Below, in pieces: positions 23,801 through 35,800 of a DNA stretch of 64,000 nucleotides. A program made the position numbers and the translations under genes. The stretch is from Arcuatula senhousia. Taxonomy: Eukaryota; Mollusca; Bivalvia; Mytilida; Mytilidae. The notes beneath the pieces were generated by a model. It ran no database searches and was not told the DNA's origin. It saw only the letters and a program-made list of their open reading frames with translations. The DNA is taken from contig OZ020303.1 in NCBI GenBank assembly GCA_963971305.1, forward strand, positions 41,032,106 to 41,096,105. Reading direction: 5' to 3'. Numbering within the stretch: position 1 is the first letter of the stretch; every line of letters starts with the position of its first letter.

Positions 23801-26800
23801 GAGACTCTTTTTTCTGGGTGTTCTTTTCTTGTCATAAATTTTTAAAATGTTTTATAACAATCCAAATCTAAAACCTATTTAATTTGCAATGATTTGTTGT
23901 ACAATAAAGTCTATACTCCAATGTGGTGAAACTGATAAGTCAAAATCATTAATAATGAAATTATGCCTGCAAGTTCTGCTATTTTTTTCCAGTATATTCT
24001 ATGAAAAAGATGATGTAAAAATAATTGCCATGGGGATTTCATGTACTTTATTGAATTTTTTATTGTTAAAATCAGGAAGTGTAATGAAAATGGAAAATAT
24101 TTCTACACATATGTAAATGCTATTGAATCTTTATACTGCCTATGAATAAAGTAGATGTCATCGCATGCAAAAGATATCACTGAAATTGACACTTCATCAA
24201 TAAGTTTCTTGGTCTGTCATAATTGAACAACTTTAAGCAAACTTTACCATATACAAATAGATTTTCCATCTATAAACATTTACTTTTACAATTAGTTTGA
24301 CCTCGCACAGGAGATATCATATTGCGACATATGTTAAATATATGTTCATCATATGTTTAACAGTAATAACATATGTTTTTGAACATAGATTCACCTTACA
24401 TTTGGTGCCCATGTGAACATAAGTTTATCATATTTAGGGCGTTAAACATAATGTAAACATATGTTTTTTTAACGTACTTACACCATTATGTTTTTACAAT
24501 CAAATGTTAAGCATAAGTCGCAATTTTTCCTGTGATAAATGGTCCCCAAGACAGTTGGGCCAATCTGAGTCAGGTTATCCAATGTTGACTTTAATACCCC
24601 ATGACAGGGATGTACATATACCAGGGTTCCCACACCATCCTTGAATTCAAGGAAACCTGGAAAAGTCCTTGAATTTCATTTCAATGTTCAAAAACCTGGA
24701 AAAATCCTTGAATTTTATCAAATATCCTTGAATTTTGTATTATGCAGATTTGTTGACCGTTAGATAAAAAAAAGGCAGAAAAATATTGGATTTTTAAAAT
24801 TTTTGCGGACTATTTTAATCCTTGAAAATGACCTCAATACCCTTGAAAAGTCCTTGAAAAACCCTTGAATTTTGTGTCCAAAAAATAGTGGGAACCCCGA
24901 TATACCTCTTGGCTAAAATTTTCAGAGCACCTGAGAATAACAGAATTAGTGTCCTACCCTTCATGCAAAACATATTTAATTTTTATGCCCCATGACGACA
25001 TGTTTAGGGGGGTATAGTTTTACTCATGTCTCTGTCAATCTGTACAATTTCCATCAAGCTTTCTGAGACACCATTCATGGAAATGATTTGATATTTGATA
25101 GGGTCGATATGATGAATGGTATGTCTTGAATGAATTCAGACCTATTTGCCTTTTGCTTCATGTTTGGGACTGGGGGTCTGAAAATTGGCTTGAAAAAATC
25201 TGTTAAGCTTTTCTCAGAACCCATATACGAGAATGGTTTGAAATTGGGCAGGATTGGTTCAGTATGACAAACTGTACATCCAAAGCAACTTCAGCACCTG
25301 TCCCACTTCCACTTCCTGTTTTAAGGACTGGACCAATATGAAAATGGACATGAAAATTTCTTTCAATGTTTTCTCAGAAACCGTACATGAGATTGAAATT
25401 TGACAGGACGGTTCAATATTACAAGCTGTGTGTCCTTAGCAACTTTCAGACCTGTCAGACTTCCACTTCCTATTTGGGACTAAATAACAGATAAGAAATT
25501 GAACATGAAAATTTCCACTGAGTATTTCTTAACTCGGTACTTGGAATTATTTGAAATTTGACAACCTGTAGGTCCAGCTAAGTGACCTGTCCAATGACTA
25601 CTTTTTCTGCCTGCCTGGGGTCATGTGTGACCCATGGACACATTTCCTCTTTATTTTCACTGTGATATTCTTTGAAAAAAATGTATATATTTTTGTTTTC
25701 CTTTTTGAGATGCATCTTGTTTAAAATTGGCCTTCAAAGATAAAAGGCAAAGTTGCTGTCTGAAAAGTTGAAATACCAATAGATGTAACTTGTTAAAGAT
25801 TTTTTTTATCCATTTTTAGTACATCTAAAATCTTTTTAATAAAGGTTAATATTATGAAAGCTTTATTATCAAATAATCAACTTGTAATACTAACCTTGAA
25901 TTCTTTGATAAATATTTCACGAATTTGACATGTCAATATAAAATCAGTTAAGATAGATTTCTACAGGTCAAAAATTGGCACACTGTGACATGAATTTGTT
26001 GTTTGAATAACAAGGTGATAGACAAATAAAATGATGTCATATTATTATTAAAAAAAAACATGAAGGATGATTTCTTCTTAGTTTTAATGCTACATGTAGA
26101 TAAGCTCAATAATTATACATTATTTATTACTGAGTCGCCTATTTTTCTTTGACTCTGAAGGACTCCAGTACTTAGACATATAACAATTTGATACTTAATA
26201 AATAATTTAAAAAGTGTCCTTTCTATAGGTAAAAAATGTCTGACCTTTTATCTTTTGTTTGACCTTGTTTTCTTGTGAAGAAATCAAAGCGCTAAAGCGT
26301 TTAAAGGCAGAGCTAAATTTAGCTAAGCACTAAATATAAAGAACGATCTGTGTTTCATAAACTTGAAACATAGCACATCAGTTTTGTTTGTTTTCTCCGC
26401 ACACTTACACATTTGTTAAGAAATCTGTAATTAAGCTCCGCCCACTTGATCAAAGGTCAAAGGTCAAAAATGCTTAAGTGTCGACGAGTATTGATACACG
26501 ATATGTAGTCCACATTTATATCGCATTTATGCTGGGGATATAAATATGTACCTCCTATTTTAGACAATACGTATAACATTTAAAATACAATACACGAACA
26601 ATGTTCTGTAATAGATCCTCTGGTAGCAATATTGACTGACCGATTTACCCTGTCTAGACGGAAAAAAAACGCGAAAATCAGATAGCTTTATGACGCTATA
26701 AGGCTCTGCCTAAAAATGGTTGATGACTATTTTTCGATACAATATGCTTCTATAGGCTCTATGACGTTCCCCTTAGGACAAGAGGCCCTTTAACTCACCG

Positions 26801-29800
26801 GCAGATGGAATAGCTTACCCGTTAGTGACACTGATCAACAAACAAATAAGTCTAGTTTGATTCATATTTATTTTTATCCGTCGTCGTTAACTTTTCTTTG
26901 AAAATCTTCTCCTCCGAAAGGACTGAAGGGATTGCTTTGAAACTTTGCACACTTCGCATCTATGGGATGTCCTCTACCAAGATTGCACAAATGGTGACCG
27001 CCGTCCAAACAATATGGCAGCCGTTACTGAAAATAGACCAGGGGGATCAGACTACTGTTTTTGGCTTGTAAATCAAAAAGTATAAGAGATAGATGAAATC
27101 TGATGCCATGTTACTGCTTCAGCATCAAAAGCTCTTCAAATGTTTCCATTGAGTTGAAGTTGTCAGATGACCCTTATAGGAGTTACGGCCCCTTAAAGGT
27201 GAAAAATAGCATTTTTTCATGTTTTTGGCTTATAGAATGAAAACTATGACAGATAGAGAAAAGTTGTTGCTTGCTTAAATGTTCAGCTCATTTAGCCCTA
27301 CAAAAATCTCCATTAGGGTCGAAGTTGTCAGATGACCCTCTAAAGGGGTTACAGCCCCTAAAATAACGTTTTTTCATATTTTTGGCCAATGGAATGAAAA
27401 CGATAGCAGATAGAGAGAAGGTGTTGTTTGCTTAAATGTTCAGCTTATTTAGCTCTTCAAAAGTATCCATAGGGTCGAAGTTGTCAGATGTCCCCTTATA
27501 GGGGTTACAGCCCCTAAAATAACGTTCTTTCATGTTTTTGGCCTATGGAATGAAAACTATAGCAGATAGAGAGAAGCTGTTGCTTGCTTAAATGTTCAGT
27601 TCATTTAGCTCTACAAGAGTCTCCATAAGATCAAAGTTGTCAGATAACCCCTTATAGGGGTAACGGCCCTTAAAATGTTTTTTTTCATGTTTTGGGCCTA
27701 TAGAATGAAAACAATAGCAGATAGAGAAAAGTTGAGTTCATTTAGCTCTACAAAAGTCTTCATAGGGTGATAGTTGTCAGATAATCCCTTAAAGGGGTTA
27801 TGGCCCTTAAAATAATGTTTTTTCATGTTTTTGGCCTTTAAAATGAAATGTATAGCTGATAGAGAAAAGCTGTTGCTCGCTTAAATGTTCAGATCATTTA
27901 GCGCTACAAAAGTTTTCATAGGGTCAAAGTTGTCAGATGACCCCTTATAGGGGTTATGGCCCCTAAAATAACATTTTTTCATGATTTGGGCCTATGGCTA
28001 CAGAATGAAACTATAGTAGATAGAGAAAAGCTGTTACTTGCTTAAATGTTCAGCTCATTTAGCTCTAGAAAAGTTTTTAAAGGGTTGACATCAAGACCAG
28101 GTGAGCTATTCAGGCTCCTTGGAGCCTCTTGTTAAAGAATACCTCTAATATTCCCAGTTTGTTGTCTGAGGGGTTTAAAGGGTTTGGCCCCTATTTGAGG
28201 GAAAAAATTGAAATATAACAGATAAAAATGTATTGAAAATTGATTAAGCACTATAAAATTCTTATCAACTAAACACCACTACCCTGCCTGAAAACAAAAA
28301 ACACTCCTTAAAAATTTCTTTTTGGGTACGATAGAAGCAAAGAGGCACCAATGGGGCATTCAAGTGTCAAAATTCAGGGCACCTACAAAACCTGAGTTAA
28401 CACAAACAAGAGCAGTACGAAAAAACATGAAAAAGCACAAAATCAATCGAACAAAAATCAACAACGTGAACTCAAGTTGTAAGGAGATTGAGCTCATTGC
28501 TCCAGAAGAGGAAGCAGATCATGCTTTATATATATAGCACACTCATATTTGCTGAAATGCAGAAGTTGACGTGAATGGTAGGTATTAGGATCAGGGTTGC
28601 TAACCATCCTGGAAAAGTCCTTGAATTTCATTTCAATGCTCAAAAAGCTGGGAAAATCCTTGAATTTGATCAAATATCCTTGGAATACCCTGGAATTTTG
28701 TAATATGCAGATTTGTTGACCGTTTGATAAAAAAAAGGCAGAAAAATAGTGGATTTTTAAAATTTTTGCGGACTTTTTTAATCCTTGAAAATGGCCTCAA
28801 TTCCCCTTGAAAAGTCCTGGAAAAACCCTTGAATTTTGTGTCAAAAAAATAGTGGAAACCCTGAAGGATATTGAAAATATAAGTCCACCATTCAGGTCAG
28901 ATACAGTTGTGGATAAAAAAAAATTCCGCCAAAAGGAGGGGGACCCAGCCTCCTTGGCCATGCTATGGATAACCCAACCCCCCCCGCCCATACCCACCAC
29001 CCTTAAGATATATCAGTTTTTCATATAAAATGTTGTTGATTTTCGTTGACCCAGAATCTATTTGTTGATAAGGTACATATCACACTAGTGACAAATGTCA
29101 AATTTTTATCGTAATTTCTTGTCAAATTTATCAAGAATTTTAAAACTACAGTACTAATGTATTTGACCAAGAAAAGTTTTAAATTGTTTTCATTGACGAA
29201 ATTTTCTAAAGATTGTTATAAATCTTGGTGATGGGTTTTGCGTAAATTATGCAAGGTCAGTGAAATTTTATCTGTCTTTTGATCCTTGGAAACATGTAAC
29301 ATTAAAATAATTGACACACTTGAACATCCTGGTTGACCTTACGTTTTTTTTTTCAAGCTCTTAAATGGTCTCAGTCTTTATAAAGTACTTGGTGCAATGC
29401 CTGTAAATATGTCTTTTTTATGAGTATTAAAATGAAAGCCTTTTATTTAAAGAATAAACAGATACAGTAAAAAGAATTATAAATTTTTACTTTTACTTTT
29501 ACATGTAGTTAACTTTAAATTATAATTTATTTTCAAGCACCTAAAAACCTCACTTTGCAAAATTATTTTCAAAAACATAATTATAACATTACCAAGTTCT
29601 TAAATTTCAAAGGGTATATATATTTGTACCCTATTTTTTAATTAGTCTAAAACATACAGAATACTAAAGAATTTTCATTCTTATGTTTACAAAGGTTTTA
29701 AACCCAAACTCTAACCACAAATTGTTGGATATACACATAAGTGTTTGTAACACTGAAAAATGTAAAGAAGTTTTTCACATGATTATAAAACTAATTCTAA

Positions 29801-32800
29801 TGTAACACAGTATTAAAAAGCAGGGCAAGTGAACTAACAAAAAAGGGCTTCAGTAATTCATTCTGTAAAGTTTAAAAAGCACAAATTGTTAAAGAGTAGT
29901 GAAATAATATTATGTAAATGTTTAATCATGTTACAATTAACGGTATTGTGAGAGATTAAATTTCATTTCTTTTCAATTTTTTTTTCAAATTTAGAAACTG
30001 GTTTAATTACCGTCATTACCTATGTAAGGCTTTGTTTAATTTAAAGTTGACGATAAGTGTGAAATATCTTTTTTAGAAGTAAATTTCTAATGTTCTTCTG
30101 ACTTGACCTTATAGTGGCTGGATTTTTTTTTCTCTGTGGCATTTATAAGGATATATCTTTTATCTATGGGTAAGAAGAAATTTACGAATTTTAAGTTTAA
30201 GTAATTTTATGTCATGTTAGAAATTCAATACTGTAAACAAACTGTTTTTCGCTAGATTTTACAATACTGTGTTTTACAAATCAAACCAAGTACATTGATA
30301 CTTAAATCGCAGGTGTTTCTTTTATGATATTTACATATGACTGGAAAAATTGAGACTGGTCAGTGTAAGTTCCGATGTTTGTTGTAGAAATTTATTAAAT
30401 AATTGCTGCTGCATTTAGAATAAAAAGCTACGCCAACCGGAGCATGATACATGTAATATAAGAACTCCTTTTTAAGGGAGTCACCGTAGGGTCAGGCCGT
30501 AAGTTGCAGAGTTGCTGTTCAAATTAAGTCTGATAGACTTTTATCTATGCATATATATGTATATATACTACAAATTAGTATGTTTTACTGTACTTTTAGT
30601 CCCTAGTTGTTACATTATGTAGTTTGACCTAAGTGTAAATATTTATGGGACTGCTACAAGCTTTAAGTGTTAAGGTAATGGGTAATTATAACTGAGAATT
30701 ATAACCATGTCTCCTATCAATCAACCATATAGACAATATGTCATTTTCTTGTACTTCATAAAATTCCATGATATCAATTTGACTTACATTATAAAGTATT
30801 TTGGTTAATAGAACACAATATCTTGTTTTGTGTGAAAAATTATCTTTGTTGATTATAATATTAGTTAAACTCACTCAAGATGCTGTTAAACTCCTTTTAA
30901 CTCAAGATGTTATGAAGAATGAACAAATGTGGTAAGAAACATTTCAATTTCAATATTTGCTTTAACCCTTTCCTTATGAAAAATTGGCAAAAATATTAAA
31001 AAAAATGCACTATGCAATATGTGAAAGAATTGAAAATGCTGTAAACATTTTATTTTTCATCCAAAGGTTTGGAAACATGGTTGAGTGTTCACTGGCCCAG
31101 ACTCTATTGATACACATCTCAACTGCCATTTTCATGGTTACTATGGTAACCAAGTTGGCCCTAAAATGTCCAAAAATGGCCTGTTTTACCATTTGACAAC
31201 CAAATAAATTTGCCCTTAAAAAAATAAAATATTTATCAACAAGTCCAGTGGTTCTCTGACTTTGAATATTAAAAAAATATGTCATTTGAAGTCATTTTGG
31301 GTGCAATTGCTGCAGTCTTGGGAGTCAAGAAATTATCCTGGTGGCCGGGGGGCATTGCTGGCCCCTCGACCCCCTGGCCAAAAGGTATTTCAGAGTCTTT
31401 AGGGGACCTAAAAGGAGGGGGGTCACCAAAATGACAAAGAGGCGTCAAAAGGCATCTATATAAAGGACAGGGTTTAATTAAGATTGTAAAATTTTAAGGT
31501 AGAAGTTCATTATACACACAACAAAATGTATATATTTATTAACAGGCGCAGATTCAGGTTGGGGTGGACCTGGCGCTCCCCCCTAGAATGTGAAATATTT
31601 TTTTTCCATGAAATCAATCAAAAAAGGCCAAAAATTTTGCGTATATATATATTACCCACGCACCCTCTAATTGAAAATCCTGGATCCACGCCTGATTAAG
31701 GCCTGCATCAAGGATGAGGAAGCCCTTTTATATTCACTTTGTCCATTTGTCATCCATCAACAATATTTAGCTTACCTGACCTGAAGGATCAATGAGTGAG
31801 CTATATTAACCATCACTTGGCATCTGTTGTCATCGTAGTCTGTTGTCATCGTTAACTTTTCTTTAAAAATCTTCTCCTAAATCTACTTACTGGGTAAGGG
31901 ATTGCTTTGAAACTTTGCAGACATCCTCTATGAGATATCCTCTGAAAAGATTGCACAATTGTGCGCTGTCGAAACTTTGCAGACATCCTCTATGAGATAT
32001 CCTCTGAAAAGATTGCACAATTGTGCGCTGTCGAAACTTTGCAGACATCCTCTATGAGATATCCTCTGAAAAGATTGAACAATTGTGCGCTGTTGAAACT
32101 TTGCAGACATCCTATATGAGATATCCTCTGAAAAGATTGCACAATTGTGCGCTGACTGCCTAACAATGATATGAAGATAGAAAAAGCTGTTGCTTGCTTG
32201 AAGCCTTAAGCTGTTTGAGCTCTACACAAGTCTCCATTGGGTCGAAGATGTCAGATAACTCTTATAGGGGTCATAGAAGATGTCCCTTAAAGCTTAAAGG
32301 ACCAGGCGAGTTGTGAATTAAGATTCCCTAGAGCCTCTTATAGGTCTATAGATTGAATAGAGAAAAGCAGTTGCTTTAAACCTTCAGCTCATTTAGCAAA
32401 AGTCTTATTTGGTAGAAGTTATCAGATTACCCCTTCTTAAATATTGGTGAAAATAGCATTTTTCAGGTGTTGGCCTATAAAAAGAAAACAACTGTGAATA
32501 GAGAAAAGCTTTTAAACCTTCACTGCGTTGAGCACTTCAATTTAGGTCTCCATAATGGTTGAATTTGGCAGATGACCACTTAAAGGGGTTTTGGACCTTT
32601 TAAAGATTAAATGGCAATATTTTGTGTTTTTTGCTCCTTAGAATAAAATCAATTGCAGACAGAGAAAAGTTGTTGCTTGATTAAACCTTCAGCTCATTTA
32701 GCTATAAAAATGAGTGCTACCAGCTTCTGGGAGCCTCTAATATGAGTGCAATGAAAACTAAAATACTATGAAATATAGATTTGAAATTTTACAGTCATTT

Positions 32801-35800
32801 GAAGGACTTTTTGATGAATCACAAATTTCATGAAATTCTTTGAATAAATATGGATAAACTTAGAATGTTTGCTATTCCTGACTTTGGCAGTATTCTAGTA
32901 TAATTCACCAAATGGCATTGAATGGATCAAGTATCCTGGTTCACAATTTTATATGTCAGTCCAAAATTATCATTCCCTAAAGGAGTCAGGTATTTGTCAT
33001 ATAAGGATACAAGCATTTGTGAGTTTCATAAAGTGCTAAAAAAATGGTTTAATTGGCTCCTAAAGTGTTCGAATGTTTTTTTGTGAGAAAACTTTTCTTT
33101 ACTACTGTTTTTACACCTTCCAATGTTTTGATTTAATTAATGCTGCTTGTGAGAGGATACTCATTGGAAAATGCATATACAGCATAACCAAATTGACTGT
33201 TTCTGTATACCACTTAAGAATTTGGAAACCTGAAGAGGTTGCATGAATTTGATTAAAAAAGAACATTTGGTTTATTCTCAAGCATGGACTTTTAATAAGC
33301 AGGGATAAAGCAAGGACAAAATATATGTACCAGCTTTTTTTCTGCGAATGAAAGTGACTCCCTGCTTGTCTAAGGAAAGTCCCTGTCTCCATACTCTCCC
33401 TGCTTTATCCTAGGATTATCCTTGGATAAAGGAAGGAAGTTAAATCCTTCGATTATCCTTGGATAATTCTTTGATATCCAAGCCAAGGATATTTTTGCAG
33501 GGATGCTTTTAAATCCCAGTTCCATCTCCAACACTTTCAGATTTTGTGCTTACCAAAAATTATATAGTTGTGGTAAAAAATGGACATCATGCACATTTAC
33601 AAGCTTAAGATAAATATTAGATTTAAGGGTGTTTTGTTTTTTTCTGATGGTCAAGTTTCTTTGTTATAATCAAAAGACAAAATAATTCATTGAGTCCACC
33701 TTTAGATTTAGGACATTCTTTTAGTAAACTTATGACGACAATAAAAGATAACTGTAGATTAAACTGAAAGTATGTTTCACTGACAGGAAGAAAGGTTTTG
33801 TGGTCATCGATATCCGACAAGGACCCATGAGCATGTTAATAAAATCTGTGACAATTTTTTCCATGTATGAATGCTATTATTGTTAACTTCAACAGTCATG
33901 ACAATGGAAATTAAATTTGGCATGTGCATGTATATCTTGCGCTTTTTCACAGAGCCTTAATTCTTTTATCATAATGGCATTTATTAAGCTTCAAAGTGCA
34001 AAAGCCTCAAGGAAAGATATTTTATACATGTATAAAGTTTCATTGTTTATGAGTACATGTATGTTGTTGGCTGAAGAAATACATTTTTTTACACACATAT
34101 ACATGTATATAAAGTGGAAAAAAATGTCCACTTGTCCATTGTTGTTTACAGTGAAACGTGGTGTGAAAATTAGCAGTCAATTGTTTGCACATAAATACTT
34201 TTTGTTTTGTATTGTCATTGTTGTTGGGAACTTAAGATGAGTGGAGGACGTAGATGCTCTCTGTTTTGGCTAAGTAGATATTTAATTGATGTTGTATATT
34301 TGAATATTCTTATTCATTTATGATATATTGTAAAAGAGGAAATTTTTGTTAGGGGGTTTATCTTAGCAACTTTAACATCTTTGGTGTACAAATGTATTTG
34401 AGAAACAAAAACACTGCAATGATTGGTTGCCATGTTTGAGGACTCCTTTAGGAGTCTACTCCCGTACATGGAAGAAGAAGAGTCAATGAAAGATCAGAGA
34501 CTCTTATGAAAGGTAAACCTGCATTCCTTAGCAGATAATATTCAGTATGGATGAAGGGTAAATGTTATGTCGACCATTGTTTTGTAGCTCAGTCGACAGT
34601 CCTTACCCAAAGGGTGATGTGAGCTATTGCCATCTCTTGGCATCCGTCTGTTTCATTTTTGTCTGTTGTTGTAACGTCTTCATAAACAAAAATGTTCCTC
34701 TGAATTAAACTACTGAAGGGAACGCTTTGAAACTTTACACACAGCACATTGGAATGTCCTCTACCAAAATTAAAGATATGGTGACTGTCTTACCAAACAA
34801 CATGGTGGCCTTTGCTAAAGATAAAAAAGCAAGGGTATAGAATGAAACTATTGAAAGAATTTTTAAAGACAGGTTTGATATTTTACATGTATTAAGAACA
34901 AGTACCGGTAGGTTGCAGTAGTGGACAGTCGAGGACAGATTAACTTGATACATTTAAGTTCATAAAAGGTCACAATTTAGTCAGGTTAGCTTTCCCTCCT
35001 GGGCTTTATGACACATGATGTATTTTGGTGTTAACAAACATGAGATAGGTTAATTTGAAGACCTTACACTGTGGGTATGTAAGATCAACCAACAGAAATA
35101 TGATTTTTTTATGCCAAAGGGGAAATGGTATATATTATGATTGATAATCTGATATTTCTTTTACAGGTGATGTTCGGATGAAATCAAAACCGGAGAAGAC
35201 CAGTGATGGAAGACGAAGAACATCTATTTCTGATTCAGACATGAAACTTTTGGATAGTAAGTCAAATTTCTTGTATTAAAGCCACCTTCCTGTGTGTCTC
35301 ATGAGTTTTAAATGTTTGACTGGATCTTGGTAAGATTAAGAAATATATTCTTGTCTGTTTCAGGAAGTCTTTGTCTGGCCTGGCAATTTTTCCCTCAATT
35401 TTTTATTACACCCCATCTACAAAAGTCGAGAGGCATTATAGACTTTGGATCCATTCATCCATCCGTTCCAAATATTTTTTGCTCTTCAGGATGAAGTTGC
35501 CTAATTATATGTTGAGAGGAGGTCACTGTGTTTCATGTCTTTTGGACATATTCTTGTTAGTTATAAAATCTATGTATGAATCAGAATGCTGAGTTCTTAC
35601 TGAAATAGCAATTCATTTTCTGCTAGTACATTTTCATCTCATGTTGACTTCATTCAGCCATGATCATCCTATAATGTTTGCATTGAACCAAAAATTAATG
35701 AAACTTTGTAGAGAGATCATGACTGTGACAATTAATATTCTTACCCCAAAGTTGTTTGAATAGGAAGAATTGCCAGTTTATATAGCTGATGCTGAAAAAA

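Larger units (their letters stand above)
21974..35166 (+). other. PDE7 intron 2 (13.2 kb)
   Basis: Consensus GTAAGT donor and TTACAG acceptor. Contents: SINE-like tail (22186-22330), minus-strand LINE remnant (23340-24100), palindromic MITE (24306-24534), two hAT-like MITEs (24622-24899, 28592-28863), repeats (24982-25640), Helentron-like elements (26878-28133, 31769-32738, 34585-34836) and a GGATCC-type MITE (31543-31694). About 33295-33510 holds short inverted words around AAGCAGGGATAAAG and CTTGGATAA. I see nothing recognisable in about 22500-23300, 25700-26870, 29030-31330 and 33520-34580. Confidence 0.85.

Noticed and set aside
31338..31460. GC-rich patch with GGCCGGGGGGC and CCCCCTGGCC as a promoter or CpG island
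   Set aside because: Too short, CpG-poor and bounded by repeat-like words; it is more likely a MITE fragment.
31928..32110. Minus-strand repetitive open frame, and a possible CRISPR-like array
   Set aside because: It is the 62-bp direct tandem array read in one frame. Units are contiguous with no spacers, and the genome is eukaryotic.
33917..34240. 107-codon Cys/Phe-rich open frame
   Set aside because: AT-rich intronic sequence with TACATGTA words; no homology recognised.
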